64,000 bases of DNA from Ulvibacterium marinum (GCF_003626755.1 NZ_RBCJ01000003.1:439859-503858); one strand, 5' to 3'; positions 1 to 9,817 are shown, counted from the first letter of the stretch. The notes: generated by a model from the letters alone, not told the origin. Numbers and translations are program-made.

Positions 1-1
1 A

Positions 2-2515
2 CTTGGAGGTTTGGAGGTTACCGGATTGCAGAGTTATAATGAGCAGACTGTTAAGACCTATACCGGTCTTAGGGTAGGGCAGCCCATCACCGTTCCCGGG
101 GAGCAAATAAGCGGGGTCATAAAAAAACTGTGGGGATTGGAGCTTTTTAGTGATATAGATTTTTATATTACTAAAGTAGAGGGAGATGAAGTTTTTTTGG
201 AACTTAATATCATAGAGCGCCCTACCTTATCCAAAGTTACCATAAATGGTATTAAAAAAAGGAAGGTAGATGACATTGTAAAGGATACCGACCTTAAGAA
301 AGGTAAAAAGATTACCGAAAGCTTAATTGCAAATACCAAGAATTACCTTCAAAACAAATATAAAAAGCAAGGCTTTCTAAATGCCCGGGTTTCCATAACA
401 ACGGTTAACGACACCTCGGAAACCAATGCACAGAAGATGGTCATCAACGTAAACAAAGGTGATAAGGTTAAGATTAAGGATATCATCTTTGAGGGAAATG
501 AAAAGCTTAAGAGCAAGAAATTGCGAAAAGCATTTAAGAAGACCAAGGAAAAGAGACTGGGCCGGTTTTGGAAAAAATCCAAGTTTATAGAAGATGATTA
601 TGAAAACGATCTCTCGCTCCTGGTGGACAAATATGCCGAAAATGGATATAGAGATGCTCGCATACTATCAGACTCTGTGATAAAGCTGGATGATAACAAT
701 ATTAATATCAAAATTGCAGTCGAGGAAGGAGACAAATACTATTTTGGCGACATAGATTTTGTCGGAAATAGTGTGTACACGGATAGACAGTTGAGCCAAG
801 TATTGGGTATCAAAAAAGGAGCTACCTACAATGGCGTTCTACTTAGAGAGCGCATAGCTGACGATTCCAAACCAGATGCTCAAGATTTGAGCAGTCTATA
901 CCAGAACAATGGTTATCTTTTTTCCAGTATTAACCCTGTTGAGGTTTCTGCCCAGAATGATACCATAAATTTCGAAATTAGAATTATAGAGGGCAAGGAA
1001 ACATTCTTGGACCATATTACGGTTGCCGGAAATGACAAGACCAATGACCATGTTATCTTTCGGGAACTTCGTACACGTCCCGGCCAGAAATACAATAAAT
1101 CAGATATCATCCGAAGTATTCGGGAATTGGGACAGCTAGGTTATTTTGATGCGGAGCAGATAAAGCCGGATATACAGAATCCCAATCCCAACGAAGGTAC
1201 CGTAGATATCGCCTATAGTTTGGTAGAATCCGGTTCTAGCCAAATAGAACTGCAGGGAGGTTATGGAGGAGGAGGTTTTATTGGTACTTTGGGACTTTCA
1301 TTCAGTAATTTTTCCATAAAAAACTTGCTTAAGGGGGAAGCCTATAAACCAGTTCCCATGGGAGATGGACAAACTTTTGCCGTAAGGGTCCAGGCCAGTA
1401 GAACTTTTAGGGTATATAGCCTCAACTTTTCCGAGCCTTGGTTGGGAGGTAAGAAACCCGTACGTTTTAATCTATCCTTATCTAGGACGCAGCAGTTTGG
1501 AACGAGTTTTGACAGTAGGGGAAGAATAGATGTGGATAAAAGCCGAGGTTTTGCCATTACCGGAATATCCCTCGGACTTGCCAAAAGGGTACAATGGCCG
1601 GATGATTTCTTTACTATTTCCCATTCCTTAGGATATCAGCTATACGATTTCAATAATTATAATATCGGGTTGTTCAGTTTTGGTAATGGGTCATCTAATT
1701 CATTTACCTATACATTAGGGATATCAAGAAATGCAACTTCTGGAGGGCGCATATTTCCACGCGGAGGGTCTAATTTTGAAATTACCGCAAAATTGACTCC
1801 ACCCTACTCTCTTTTTAGTAACAAAGACTTCAAAGCTATTCGGGACGAAAGTGAGGAACTCTTGGAAGAAATTAGTCAGCTAGATCCCAATGACCCCCAG
1901 GCCATAGCCTTAAATGAAAGACGAGAAGCGCTTGAAGAAGAGCGTTTTAAGTGGTTGGAATATTACAAAATCAAGTTTAAGGGAGATTGGTACACCACTT
2001 TGGTAGGTAGTGCGGACAAAACATTGGTATTGCGATCCAATGCGGAATTCGGCTTTTTGGGCAGTTACAATACGGATATTGGAGATGTTCCTTTTGAGCG
2101 TTTTTTCGTAGGGGGCGATGGTCTTGGGAACTTTACCTTGGACGGAAGAGACATTATACAATTAAGGGGATATGAGAACCAATCATTGACCCCCATAAAC
2201 CCTACAACGGGAAGGCAGGAGGGTGGTTTGGTATATAACAAATTCTCTCTGGAACTAAGATATCCGCTTACCTTAAAACCTTCCGCATCTATTTTTGCCC
2301 TAACTTTTTTAGAAGCAGGTAACGCTTTCAACAATTTTCAGGAATTTAATCCGTTTGAGTTAAAACGATCGGTCGGGGCGGGGCTTCGGATTTTTATGCC
2401 GGCATTCGGTCTATTGGGTATTGATTTTGGGTACGGGTTTGATCCAGATAATGTCAGCCCCCAAGCAGGCCCAAGCGGATGGCAAACGCACTTCATCATT
2501 GGCCAACAGTTTTAG
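2..2515 (+). CDS. bamA: BamA outer membrane protein assembly factor (5' truncated)
   Basis: The reading frame is open at the window edge, so the signal peptide and first residues are missing; the first possible start codon (TTG at 11) is not a real start. About 400 residues of tandem POTRA-type repeats precede a C-terminal 16-stranded-barrel-type domain (roughly residues 405-834, numbered from base 11). The barrel holds the conserved loop-6 RGY motif near residues 719-721 and ends in Phe, as barrel proteins inserted by the Bam complex usually do. BamA folds and inserts beta-barrel proteins in the outer membrane. A helical, very acidic and Glu/Arg-rich insertion lies at about residues 605-650, in what should be a surface loop. 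Two periplasmic Skp/OmpH chaperone genes follow, a standard flavobacterial arrangement. The identification is firm. Confidence 0.96.
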   Translation, partial: LGGLEVTGLQSYNEQTVKTYTGLRVGQPITVPGEQISGVIKKLWGLELFSDIDFYITKVEGDEVFLELNIIERPTLSKVTINGIKKRKVDDIVKDTDLKKGKKITESLIANTKNYLQNKYKKQGFLNARVSITTVNDTSETNAQKMVINVNKGDKVKIKDIIFEGNEKLKSKKLRKAFKKTKEKRLGRFWKKSKFIEDDYENDLSLLVDKYAENGYRDARILSDSVIKLDDNNINIKIAVEEGDKYYFGDIDFVGNSVYTDRQLSQVLGIKKGATYNGVLLRERIADDSKPDAQDLSSLYQNNGYLFSSINPVEVSAQNDTINFEIRIIEGKETFLDHITVAGNDKTNDHVIFRELRTRPGQKYNKSDIIRSIRELGQLGYFDAEQIKPDIQNPNPNEGTVDIAYSLVESGSSQIELQGGYGGGGFIGTLGLSFSNFSIKNLLKGEAYKPVPMGDGQTFAVRVQASRTFRVYSLNFSEPWLGGKKPVRFNLSLSRTQQFGTSFDSRGRIDVDKSRGFAITGISLGLAKRVQWPDDFFTISHSLGYQLYDFNNYNIGLFSFGNGSSNSFTYTLGISRNATSGGRIFPRGGSNFEITAKLTPPYSLFSNKDFKAIRDESEELLEEISQLDPNDPQAIALNERREALEEERFKWLEYYKIKFKGDWYTTLVGSADKTLVLRSNAEFGFLGSYNTDIGDVPFERFFVGGDGLGNFTLDGRDIIQLRGYENQSLTPINPTTGRQEGGLVYNKFSLELRYPLTLKPSASIFALTFLEAGNAFNNFQEFNPFELKRSVGAGLRIFMPAFGLLGIDFGYGFDPDNVSPQAGPSGWQTHFIIGQQF

Positions 2516-2563
2516 ATTTAGAAATCGTGACCATAGCTAATCCTTTCATTTTAAAAGATTTAG

Positions 2564-2571
2564 TAATTTTG
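2564..2571 (+). promoter_or_regulatory. Putative -7 element before the first ompH gene
   Basis: TAATTTTG matches the Bacteroidota -7 consensus TAnnTTTG exactly and lies 35 bases before the ompH start, in the short gap after bamA. I see no TTG at the -33 position, so this may be a weak internal promoter. Confidence 0.4.
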
Positions 2572-2606
2572 GCATGATATTTTCTATTGGATAAAACGAA
2601 AATATA

Positions 2607-3449
2607 ATGAAGCAAAAATCAAATGTTCTTTTAATCTTGTCAATTGTGCTGTTTTCATGGTATTCCCATGCCCAGCGAGGAGTTCGCATCGCGTACGTGG
2701 ATATGGAATATATCTTGGAAAATGTTGAGGAATACAGGGAAGCTAGTGAACAATTAGAGTCCAAGGTCCAAAAATGGAAAGTGGAAATTGAGCAAAAACA
2801 AAGCTCGGTCGATCAAATGAAAAAGGACCTTATGGCGGAAAAGGTATTATTGACTGACGAGCTGATTGCAGAACGTGAGGAGGAAATACAGATTTTGGAG
2901 AAGGAAATGTTGGAGTATCAGCAAGACCGATTTGGTCCGCAAGGCGATCTTGTTTTGCAAAAACGCCAGCTTATCCAGCCCATACAAGATCAGGTATTTA
3001 ACGAGGTGCAAAAAATTGGAGCCAACAAAAGGTATGATTTTATTTTTGATAAATCGGCAGATGTTGTAATGTTGTACTCCGAAAAAAGGCACGATATTAG
3101 CGATTTGATTTTAAGGGGCATTGCCAGGACCCGAAAAATCAGTAAACCCAGGAAAAAGGCGGAGACTAGAAGCCGACTTCAAGATTTTGAGGGAGAACCG
3201 GCGGAAGAAGAAATAAGCGACGCTCTAAAGGAACGAAAAGAAAAAGCGGAACAGGCAGCAGATGCGAGGGCAAAAACAGCTGATGAGAGAAGAGCGGAGC
3301 AGTTAAAATTAAGGGAAGAACGAAAAAAAGCTTACGAAGCGAGAAGAAAAAAGCTTTTGGAGGAACGTGAGGCAAAACGAAAAGCCAAACAAGAAGCCCG
3401 AAAAAAGCAAGAAACAGAGGCCGAAGACGAGAATGATTCCACTAACTAA
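2607..3449 (+). CDS. Skp/OmpH family periplasmic chaperone with long charged tail
   Basis: The protein has 280 residues. An N-terminal signal peptide ends near SHAQ (residue 23). The OmpH/Skp domain (about 24-175) has the usual two long charged helices and the conserved start RIAYVDMEYIL. Skp-type proteins are soluble periplasmic holdases that carry unfolded outer membrane proteins to BamA, which is encoded directly upstream. Beyond the domain there is an unusual tail of about 100 residues (about 178-280), almost entirely Lys, Arg, Glu and Ala, predicted to form an extended helix or coiled coil. The family is normally about 170 residues, so the tail is extra. It is paralogous to the next gene. 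The family call is secure; the role of the tail is unknown. Confidence 0.9.
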   Translation: MKQKSNVLLILSIVLFSWYSHAQRGVRIAYVDMEYILENVEEYREASEQLESKVQKWKVEIEQKQSSVDQMKKDLMAEKVLLTDELIAEREEEIQILEKEMLEYQQDRFGPQGDLVLQKRQLIQPIQDQVFNEVQKIGANKRYDFIFDKSADVVMLYSEKRHDISDLILRGIARTRKISKPRKKAETRSRLQDFEGEPAEEEISDALKERKEKAEQAADARAKTADERRAEQLKLREERKKAYEARRKKLLEEREAKRKAKQEARKKQETEAEDENDSTN

Positions 3450-3509
3450 GATGAAATAAAAGTTTTTAACCATAATTAACACTCAAAAATTAGAATTAGG
3501 ATCAGGGAA

Positions 3510-3539
3510 TTGACCAAATCAAACAAATAGTTATTTTTG
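3510..3539 (+). promoter_or_regulatory. Bacteroidota-type promoter for the second ompH gene
   Basis: TTG at 3510-3512 is followed after 19 bases by TATTTTTG at 3532-3539. This matches the full TTG-N17-23-TAnnTTTG consensus. It predicts transcription starting near 3545 and a leader of about 60 bases before the ATG at 3604. Confidence 0.65.
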
Positions 3540-3603
3540 AAAAAAAAATTATTTGATGAACGAAGGTTCCGTGAGACCATTAAAAACAATTAAAATTTAA
3601 CTC

Positions 3604-4113
3604 ATGAAACAAGTAAGAAGGATAGCTGTAGCACTAGTTTTATTTATAGCCGCGAGCAGTTTTGTAAACGCACAGAGCAAGGTAGCACATATTGATGTGA
3701 CCCAGTTATTGTCTGCCATGCCCGAAATGAAAGCTGCCGAAGCCGAGCTTAAAAAGCTTCAGGAAACGTATAGGGCGGATATTGAAAGCTCGTATAAGGA
3801 ATATCAGAACAAAACTACCCAGTACGAAAATGAGGCTGCTTCCAAAACTAGGGAGGAAAATGAAAAAAGGGTTCTTGAGTTACAAGGTTTCCAAAAGAGC
3901 ATAGGGGAGGCGGAACAGGCAGCGCGGCAGGAATTGGGCAAAAAACAAGCGGAACTCATTCAGCCCATTATGGAAAAGGCAAAGACGGCTATTGAAAAAG
4001 TATCCGCGTCCCTAGGTTTTGACTATGTAATTGATGCCCAGGCCGGTGGGCCTCTAATAGTATCAAAGGGCAAAGATATTTTGCCAGAAGTAAAGGCCGA
4101 ATTGGGAATTTAA
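3604..4113 (+). CDS. Skp/OmpH family periplasmic chaperone
   Basis: The protein has 169 residues, the normal Skp length. A signal peptide ends at about VNAQ (residue 24), followed by the OmpH domain (SKVAHIDVTQLLSAMPEM, then a Glu/Lys-rich helical hairpin, then a C-terminal beta segment with YVIDAQAGG). It should act as a periplasmic chaperone for outer membrane proteins together with the paralogue upstream and BamA. It has its own consensus promoter in the 154-base gap and is closed by a strong terminator, so it can be expressed independently. In many flavobacteria a glutamate racemase gene (murI) follows here; in this window it does not. Confidence 0.93.
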   Translation: MKQVRRIAVALVLFIAASSFVNAQSKVAHIDVTQLLSAMPEMKAAEAELKKLQETYRADIESSYKEYQNKTTQYENEAASKTREENEKRVLELQGFQKSIGEAEQAARQELGKKQAELIQPIMEKAKTAIEKVSASLGFDYVIDAQAGGPLIVSKGKDILPEVKAELGI

Positions 4114-4143
4114 AAAGAAGAACGATTTTATCTTATAATAACA

Positions 4144-4174
4144 AAACCGCAAAGGATTACTTTGCGGTTTTTTT
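4144..4174 (+). terminator. Rho-independent terminator after bamA-ompH-ompH
   Basis: An 11-base perfect stem (AAACCGCAAAG / CTTTGCGGTTT) with a 5-base loop runs into a seven-T tract. It lies 30 bases after the second ompH stop and separates it from the convergent glycosyltransferase gene. Confidence 0.9.
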
Positions 4175-4187
4175 GTTTTACTTCCTT

Positions 4188-4247
4188 AAAAATTTGTTTC
4201 CGACGACACTATCCCGATAAGTGTGTAAGTAAAAATTTGTTTCGGAC
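4188..4247. repeat. 17-bp imperfect direct repeat spanning the end of the glycosyltransferase gene
   Basis: AAAAATTTGTTTCCGAC at 4188-4204 recurs with one mismatch at 4231-4247. One copy is outside and one inside the 3' end of the minus-strand glycosyltransferase gene. It looks like a small local duplication; I assign no function. Confidence 0.5.
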
Positions 4248-5078
4248 ATTTTTCCATCTCAACCTTCTAATAAACTTTGCCTCTTTTTCAGATATCAAAT
4301 AGGGAGTCTTATTTTTCTTGGCATTGTAAAAACCTCTTAGGTTGTGAAAAAAGACGTTTGCATTTTGCTGTTTCAAAGCCATTTTCATGGAAGCTATACC
4401 ACTAAGCAAGATTCCATAGCCCATGGTGTACATTGCTTCTCCTTGCAATAATCTTGCTTTCTTGTTATACGCCTTTCCCGTAGGGCGCAAATGTTTGACC
4501 TTAAGTGTTTCTTCGGTAAAAATCTTAAAACCGTGATATTGGGCCAAAAGCTCATCCACGGTGTCCCAACCTATTGCATTTCTAAGGCCATTTATTGCTA
4601 TAAAACATGCTTTGGAATAAGCTTTAAAGGCACCCCTTACATGGTCTTTGTTCATAGGATGGTTTAATTTCCATACTCCATTACTATCTCTTTCATAAGC
4701 AAATCCGCCAGCTATTCCAACTTCGGGCTGCGTTTTGAATATTTCCGCTATGCTTTCAAAATAGGTTTTGGGCAAGATAATATCTGCATCAAGTTTTACC
4801 AGAAAATCGTAGGTTTCATCCAGTGTTTCCAAGGCCTTATTGAAAGCATTGATTACTTTTCGGCCAGGCAAGTGATCGGTTGATGATATACTATTGAGTT
4901 TTTCAAAAATGGGACTACCTTTTACAAAATCGTCGATAATAGATTCCGTGCCATCGGTTGAATTATCATTGACTACTACAACTTTTTTTGGAGGCAGGCT
5001 CTGTCGTTGAACGGAATTCAGTGTATCTGCCAAAAAGGATTCTTCGTTGTGGGCAGGTATTATTATGTAATAGTCCAT
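4209..5078 (-). CDS. Family 2 glycosyltransferase
   Basis: The protein has 289 residues and a GT-A fold. The N-terminus YYIIIPAHNEESFLADTL is the typical nucleotide-binding start, VVVVNDNSTDGT is the second strand motif, and VKLDADIIL carries the metal-binding DxD motif at about residues 96-98. It should transfer a sugar from a nucleotide donor; the acceptor cannot be told. The C-terminal third is basic and may sit at the membrane surface, but I see no clear membrane helix. It starts 5 bases after the methyltransferase stop, so it is the last gene of a minus-strand cluster with that methyltransferase and a KAS III-like enzyme, suggesting a joint role in modifying a lipid or glycolipid. That link is inference. 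Confidence 0.85.
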   Translation of the reverse strand: MDYYIIIPAHNEESFLADTLNSVQRQSLPPKKVVVVNDNSTDGTESIIDDFVKGSPIFEKLNSISSTDHLPGRKVINAFNKALETLDETYDFLVKLDADIILPKTYFESIAEIFKTQPEVGIAGGFAYERDSNGVWKLNHPMNKDHVRGAFKAYSKACFIAINGLRNAIGWDTVDELLAQYHGFKIFTEETLKVKHLRPTGKAYNKKARLLQGEAMYTMGYGILLSGIASMKMALKQQNANVFFHNLRGFYNAKKNKTPYLISEKEAKFIRRLRWKNVRNKFLLTHLSG

Positions 5079-5083
5079 GATTG

Positions 5084-5638
5084 CTACTGAATCTGAGTGC
5101 TAAATTCGGAATCCTTATTTTTTCGTACTGCATAGACAATATAGTACCGTGGGGTAAAACTTCTTAGTAAGGGACGTATACCTAATTTGTTTACAGGGTT
5201 CGTCCATTTGGCTGTGTCCTTGATTTCCCATCCCGATTTTTCCAGTAACCAATTAAACTGCCAATCCTCAAATTCGTGATAATGCCTATCCCATGGGTCG
5301 GATTTGCTTTGGTAGGCTGGGGAAAACCATAATCGCAAGGGGATACTGGCAACCAGTTTATTGGATCTTATTTTTCTTAGCACGTTAAACGGAGCTACTA
5401 AATGTTCAAAGATTTCAAAAGCTGTAACCACGTCCGTATTAGTGTTTTGAACTATGGAAAAGTCAACATCCAAATCCTCTCCCTTCGTATTTTTCACGGT
5501 ATACCCCTGCTTCAACATGATTTCCGAAAATGGGTTTTCAACTCCTAAATCTAAGATAGACTCATGGGTAGAAATGTGCTTCTGAAGAAAAGATAAAGTA
5601 TGTCGAAAGCGTTTATTTGGATAGGTTTTTTCGTACAT
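5084..5638 (-). CDS. Class I SAM-dependent methyltransferase-like protein
   Basis: The protein has 184 residues and a Methyltransf_11/23-like layout. A glycine-poor motif I (ESILDLGVENPFSEIML, about residues 27-43) is followed by an acidic second strand and by the TAFEIFEHLVAP segment, typical of small-molecule methyltransferases. Because motif I has only one Gly where the family usually has GxGxG, SAM binding is likely but not certain. The gene sits between a KAS III-like gene and a family 2 glycosyltransferase gene on the same strand with tight spacing. The substrate is unknown; a lipid or glycolipid is a reasonable inference from the neighbours. Confidence 0.75.
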   Translation of the reverse strand: MYEKTYPNKRFRHTLSFLQKHISTHESILDLGVENPFSEIMLKQGYTVKNTKGEDLDVDFSIVQNTNTDVVTAFEIFEHLVAPFNVLRKIRSNKLVASIPLRLWFSPAYQSKSDPWDRHYHEFEDWQFNWLLEKSGWEIKDTAKWTNPVNKLGIRPLLRSFTPRYYIVYAVRKNKDSEFSTQIQ

Positions 5639-5703
5639 TTTTTTGGCTTAAATGACTTTGAATTCTCGGCATTTCAGGCTTCAGGTCATAAAACCTTAAA
5701 CTT

Positions 5704-6762
5704 TTAAAACCTATGAACGATGGCATTTATATTCATACCCGCGCCGACACTTGCAAAGATAACAACATCTCCTTTTGCAATACTTTGATTTTCAATTTTC
5801 CCATATTTTACCATATCCAATAGAGTGGGAATGGTTGCAACGGAACTATTGCCCAATTGCGCGATGTTCATGGGCATTATACCCTTAGGCATTTCGAGGT
5901 TGTAGAGTTCATAGAATCTTTTAACAATGGCCTCGTCCATTTTTTCATTGGCTTGATGGATAAATATTTTCTTCAATTCCATGATTGAAATTCCACTCTC
6001 GTCCAAGCATTCCTTCATGGCACTAGGTACATAGGTCAATGCAAATTCATATATTTTTCGCCCATACATCTTAATATAGCTGACTTCTTGTTCAGCAGAT
6101 TTATCATAGGATGTTCCAAAAAACAAAAAATTGGACTCCTCAAAGGAATAGGTTGCCGAAATATGCGACAAAATCATTCCTGCCTTTGCGGATTGCTCAA
6201 TAATTGCGGCCCCGGCCCCATCCGAGTAGATCATGGAATCTCTATCGTTCTTGTCCACTACTCGCGAGAGAGTTTCTGCTCCGATGACCAGACATTTTTT
6301 GGCCATACCACTTTTGATAAAGGCGTAGGCCTGTATAACACCTTCTATCCATCCTGGACACCCGAACAAAACATCGTAAGCCACACATTTGGGATTTTTT
6401 ATCTCTAGGTGATGTTTAACACGAGTTGCCAAACTAGGTACCGTGTCCGCTTGGGTCTTCCCAAAGGGAACATTTCCAAAATTATGCGCAAAAATGATGT
6501 AGTCCAGTTCCTCCTTATTGATTCTGGCATCGGCAATGGCCTTTTCGGCTGCGAAAAAAGCAAGATCGGAAGTGTTCAAATGGTCTTTGGCATACCGACG
6601 TGCTCCAATTCCTGTGATGGACTTGAACTTTTCTATAATAACCGTATTGGAATGTTTGAAAGAGGAGCCGTCTGCGTTAAGAAATTCGTATTCGCTAAAA
6701 TCACTATTTTCAATTATTTGAGCGGGGAGGTAGCTTCCAGTGCCTGTAATTCCAATATTCAT
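5704..6762 (-). CDS. 3-oxoacyl-ACP synthase III-like enzyme (KAS III family)
   Basis: With the ATG at 6762 the protein has 352 residues. This start gives the classic MNIGITGTGSYLP opening; the longer frame would begin at a TTG with no support. The thiolase-fold catalytic triad is visible: Cys135 (LFGCPGW), His269 (IFIHQAN) and Asn305 (LGNSSVA). KAS III enzymes condense an acyl-CoA starter with malonyl-ACP. At 352 residues it is somewhat longer than housekeeping FabH (about 315-330) and resembles the family branch that makes specialised lipids or pigments. It heads a cluster with a methyltransferase and a glycosyltransferase. The family is firm; whether it is the housekeeping initiator or a secondary enzyme cannot be decided here. 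Confidence 0.88.
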   Translation of the reverse strand: MNIGITGTGSYLPAQIIENSDFSEYEFLNADGSSFKHSNTVIIEKFKSITGIGARRYAKDHLNTSDLAFFAAEKAIADARINKEELDYIIFAHNFGNVPFGKTQADTVPSLATRVKHHLEIKNPKCVAYDVLFGCPGWIEGVIQAYAFIKSGMAKKCLVIGAETLSRVVDKNDRDSMIYSDGAGAAIIEQSAKAGMILSHISATYSFEESNFLFFGTSYDKSAEQEVSYIKMYGRKIYEFALTYVPSAMKECLDESGISIMELKKIFIHQANEKMDEAIVKRFYELYNLEMPKGIMPMNIAQLGNSSVATIPTLLDMVKYGKIENQSIAKGDVVIFASVGAGMNINAIVHRF

Positions 6763-6869
6763 GGCAAGTATGTTGGTTTCTATAAAGGTAGCCAATTGCT
6801 TCTTCAACGAAGTCCATTTTGAGTGGACAATACGATGTCCATAAAGGGAGGCTAAAGAATTTCGAATGC

Positions 6870-6911
6870 AAAAAAGCCTTTTAATCTCGATAGATATCGG
6901 GAAAAAGGCTT
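6870..6911 (-). terminator. Terminator after gcvP
   Basis: On the minus strand AAGCCTTTT pairs with AAAAGGCTT, enclosing a smaller CGATA/TATCG hairpin, and the stem runs into a T-tract (TTTTTTG). It lies 25 bases after the gcvP stop and before the KAS III gene, so the two are probably separate transcription units. Confidence 0.75.
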
Positions 6912-6936
6912 GGCTTCACTTTGATTTGCGATATTT

Positions 6937-9789
6937 CTAAACTTCCATATAAGCTTCAATAGGCGTACAAGTACAGATTAAATTACGGTCGCCAAAGGCA
7001 TCATCTACCCTCCTGACCGATGGCCAGAATTTATTCCCAGAAACATAGGGTAAGGGAAATGCCGCTTTTTGCCGGCTATAAGGGTAATTCCAGTCATCAC
7101 TGGTAACCATCTCCAAAGTGTGTGGGGCATTTTTAAGCACATTATTGGGGCTGTCCGTATCGGAAACATCAATTTCCTCTCGGATAGATAACATGGCATC
7201 GCAAAACCGATCTAATTCGCCTAGGCTCTCACTTTCCGTAGGTTCTATCATAACGGTTCCTGAAACCGGGAAAGAAACCGTAGGGGCATGAAAACCATAG
7301 TCCATAAGTCGTTTGGCAATATCTACGACCTCAATGCCATTTTGTTTGAAAGGTCTACAGTCAATGATCATTTCATGTGCCGCCCTACCATTTTCTCCAC
7401 TGTATAAGACATTATACTTTCCGGAAAGACGATGTTTGATGTAGTTGGCATTAAGGATTGCGATTTTGGTGGAATGTGTCAACCCTTGCTCTCCTAACAT
7501 CTTGATGTATCCATAGGATATTAAACAGGCAAGGGAACTTCCCCAAGGCGCAGCCGAGATTCCAGAAATTGCCTTTTCCCCACCAGTATTGATAACCGGA
7601 TTTCCGGGCAGAAAAGGTACCAATTGTTCTGCAACGCAAATGGGCCCAACTCCAGGCCCACCGCCACCATGTGGTATGGCGAAAGTTTTATGGAGATTAA
7701 GATGGCAAACATCTGCTCCAATGGATGCCGGGTTGGTAAGTCCAACTTGGGCATTCATATTCGCACCATCCATATAAACCTGTCCACCATGGTCATGGAT
7801 AAGTTTGGTGATATGCTTTATTGAGGATTCAAAAACCCCATGTGTGGAAGGGTAAGTGACCATTAGAGCAGCCAAATTATCTGCATACTTTGCCACTTTT
7901 TCTTCCAAGTCGGCCACATCTATATTCCCCTTTTCGTCCGTTTTGGTCACTACCACTTGCATCCCGGCCATTACTGCGGATGCCGGGTTGGTACCATGTG
8001 CCGACGCAGGGATGATACAGATATTGCGGTGCCCCTCATTCCTGGATTCGTGATAGGCCCTGATTACCATCAGGCCTGTGTACTCGCCCTGGGCCCCTGA
8101 ATTGGGCTGTAACGAAGTCCCTGCAAACCCCGTTATTTCGGTAAGGTCCTTCTCCAATCCTCGTAGTACAATTTGATAACCCTCAGCTTGTGCAACAGGT
8201 ACAAAGGGGTGTATGTTACCCCAATTTGTCCAACTAATAGGTAGCATTTCGGAAGCTGCATTGAGCTTCATGGTACAAGATCCCAAAGAAATCATGGAAT
8301 GGTTCAAGGATAGGTCTTTTCGCTCCAACTTTTTGATATAACGCATCAATTCCGTCTCCGAATGATAGGAATTGAATACGGGGTTTTCCAAGAATGGGGA
8401 AATTCGTACAACCTCTTCCAAAATAGCGGATTGGTCCGATAATGTTTGGATAGAGTCCATCTCTTTTTCGCCTAAGGCCTTAGAAAAAACACTGATAATT
8501 TGGTTCAAGTCATTGAGCGAAGTGGCTTCGTTTACCGAAATGGAAACAGTATCGGCATCTATGTAAAGGAAGTTAATTTCATGCTCTTCAGCAATTGGCC
8601 TAAGTCTGTTCGCATCACATTTAACCGCAATGGTATCAAAGAAGGATGTATTTAACTGGTACAACCCCATTCTTTCCAAGCTTTCGGCTAAAGTTACTGC
8701 AGTACGGTGTACTTTTTCAGCAATATATTTTAATCCCTTCGAGCCGTGATATACCGCATATATGCCCGCCATAACGGCCAAAAGTACCTGAGCTGTACAG
8801 ATATTGGATGTGGCCTTATCCCTTTTTATATGCTGTTCCCTGGTTTGCAGCGCCATACGTAAAGCGGAATTTCCATCCATATCCTTCGTGACCCCTATTA
8901 TGCGACCCGGGATATGTCTTTTGTATTCTTCTTTGGTGGCGAAATAGGCGGCGTGGGGCCCGCCATACCCCAATGGAATGCCAAAACGCTGGGTGGTACC
9001 CACCACTATATCGGCACCAAGTTCTCCAGGAGGAGTCAACAGTACTAGACTTAGAATATCGGCAGCTACTGAAACTTTAATGTTGTTTTTTGTTGCATTG
9101 GAGATAAAATCCGAATACGTATGAATCTGACCGTATTTGCCAGGATATTGTAAAAGGACTCCGTAAAAATCGTTCCCAAAACCAAACTCCTTGTGATTAC
9201 CAACAACAAGCTCAATTCCCAAGGGTGTTGAACGGGTTTTTAAAAGCGATAATGTCTGTGGCAATACGTCTTGGGAAACAAAAAATTTGTTGACATTGTT
9301 CTTTTTTTGCTCACGGTTTCTTACGGCAAATAACATGGTCATGGCCTCGGCCGCAGCCGTACTTTCGTCCAACAAAGATGCATTGGCAATTTCCATTCCT
9401 GTGAGGTCACAAACCATGGTCTGAAAATTAAGTAATGCTTCCAAACGACCTTGGGCAATTTCGGCCTGATAAGGGGTGTAGGCCGTGTACCATCCCGGAT
9501 TTTCCAGGATATTCCGCTTTATGACGGAGGGTGTTAGGCTTTCATGATATCCTAAACCTATATATGAGCGAAAAACACGGTTTTTTTTGGCCAGCTCCTG
9601 TAAATGGGCCAGAAATTTGTGCTCACTCATTGGATCATCTAACCTCAAAGGTTCCTTAAGCCGAATTTCATCTGGAATTGTCTCATAGACAAGTTGTTCC
9701 AAGTTTTCTGCCTCAATAATCTTCAACATATGGGCAAGGTCTTCTTCTCGAATCCCAATATGGCGCAAAGCAAACAAATCTGTCCTCAT
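6937..9789 (-). CDS. gcvP: Glycine dehydrogenase (decarboxylating), P-protein of the glycine cleavage system
   Basis: The protein has 950 residues from the ATG at 9789, the full length of the single-chain P-protein. I prefer this start because [12 protein letters not shown] matches the family opening and a -7 promoter element covers the alternative GTG at 9810. Two homologous halves are present; the C-terminal half has the pyridoxal-phosphate lysine at about residue 701 in [17 protein letters not shown], followed by the glycine-rich loop. The enzyme decarboxylates glycine and passes the aminomethyl group to lipoyl-GcvH, feeding one-carbon metabolism. The partner genes gcvH and gcvT are not in the window, as is common in flavobacteria. 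Identification is firm. Confidence 0.97.
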   Translation of the reverse strand: MRTDLFALRHIGIREEDLAHMLKIIEAENLEQLVYETIPDEIRLKEPLRLDDPMSEHKFLAHLQELAKKNRVFRSYIGLGYHESLTPSVIKRNILENPGWYTAYTPYQAEIAQGRLEALLNFQTMVCDLTGMEIANASLLDESTAAAEAMTMLFAVRNREQKKNNVNKFFVSQDVLPQTLSLLKTRSTPLGIELVVGNHKEFGFGNDFYGVLLQYPGKYGQIHTYSDFISNATKNNIKVSVAADILSLVLLTPPGELGADIVVGTTQRFGIPLGYGGPHAAYFATKEEYKRHIPGRIIGVTKDMDGNSALRMALQTREQHIKRDKATSNICTAQVLLAVMAGIYAVYHGSKGLKYIAEKVHRTAVTLAESLERMGLYQLNTSFFDTIAVKCDANRLRPIAEEHEINFLYIDADTVSISVNEATSLNDLNQIISVFSKALGEKEMDSIQTLSDQSAILEEVVRISPFLENPVFNSYHSETELMRYIKKLERKDLSLNHSMISLGSCTMKLNAASEMLPISWTNWGNIHPFVPVAQAEGYQIVLRGLEKDLTEITGFAGTSLQPNSGAQGEYTGLMVIRAYHESRNEGHRNICIIPASAHGTNPASAVMAGMQVVVTKTDEKGNIDVADLEEKVAKYADNLAALMVTYPSTHGVFESSIKHITKLIHDHGGQVYMDGANMNAQVGLTNPASIGADVCHLNLHKTFAIPHGGGGPGVGPICVAEQLVPFLPGNPVINTGGEKAISGISAAPWGSSLACLISYGYIKMLGEQGLTHSTKIAILNANYIKHRLSGKYNVLYSGENGRAAHEMIIDCRPFKQNGIEVVDIAKRLMDYGFHAPTVSFPVSGTVMIEPTESESLGELDRFCDAMLSIREEIDVSDTDSPNNVLKNAPHTLEMVTSDDWNYPYSRQKAAFPLPYVSGNKFWPSVRRVDDAFGDRNLICTCTPIEAYMEV

Positions 9790-9809
9790 AATTCTCAATA
9801 AAAGCTGCA

Positions 9810-9817
9810 CAAAATTA
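9810..9817 (-). promoter_or_regulatory. Putative -7 element for gcvP
   Basis: On the minus strand the bases read TAATTTTG, an exact TAnnTTTG match, 20 bases upstream of the gcvP ATG. A clear TTG at -33 is missing. The position argues against the upstream GTG codon as the start. Confidence 0.5.

Noticed and set aside
9789-9810. GTG start for gcvP at 9810
   Set aside because: The GTG overlaps an exact TAnnTTTG promoter element and the ATG at 9789 gives the family N-terminus.
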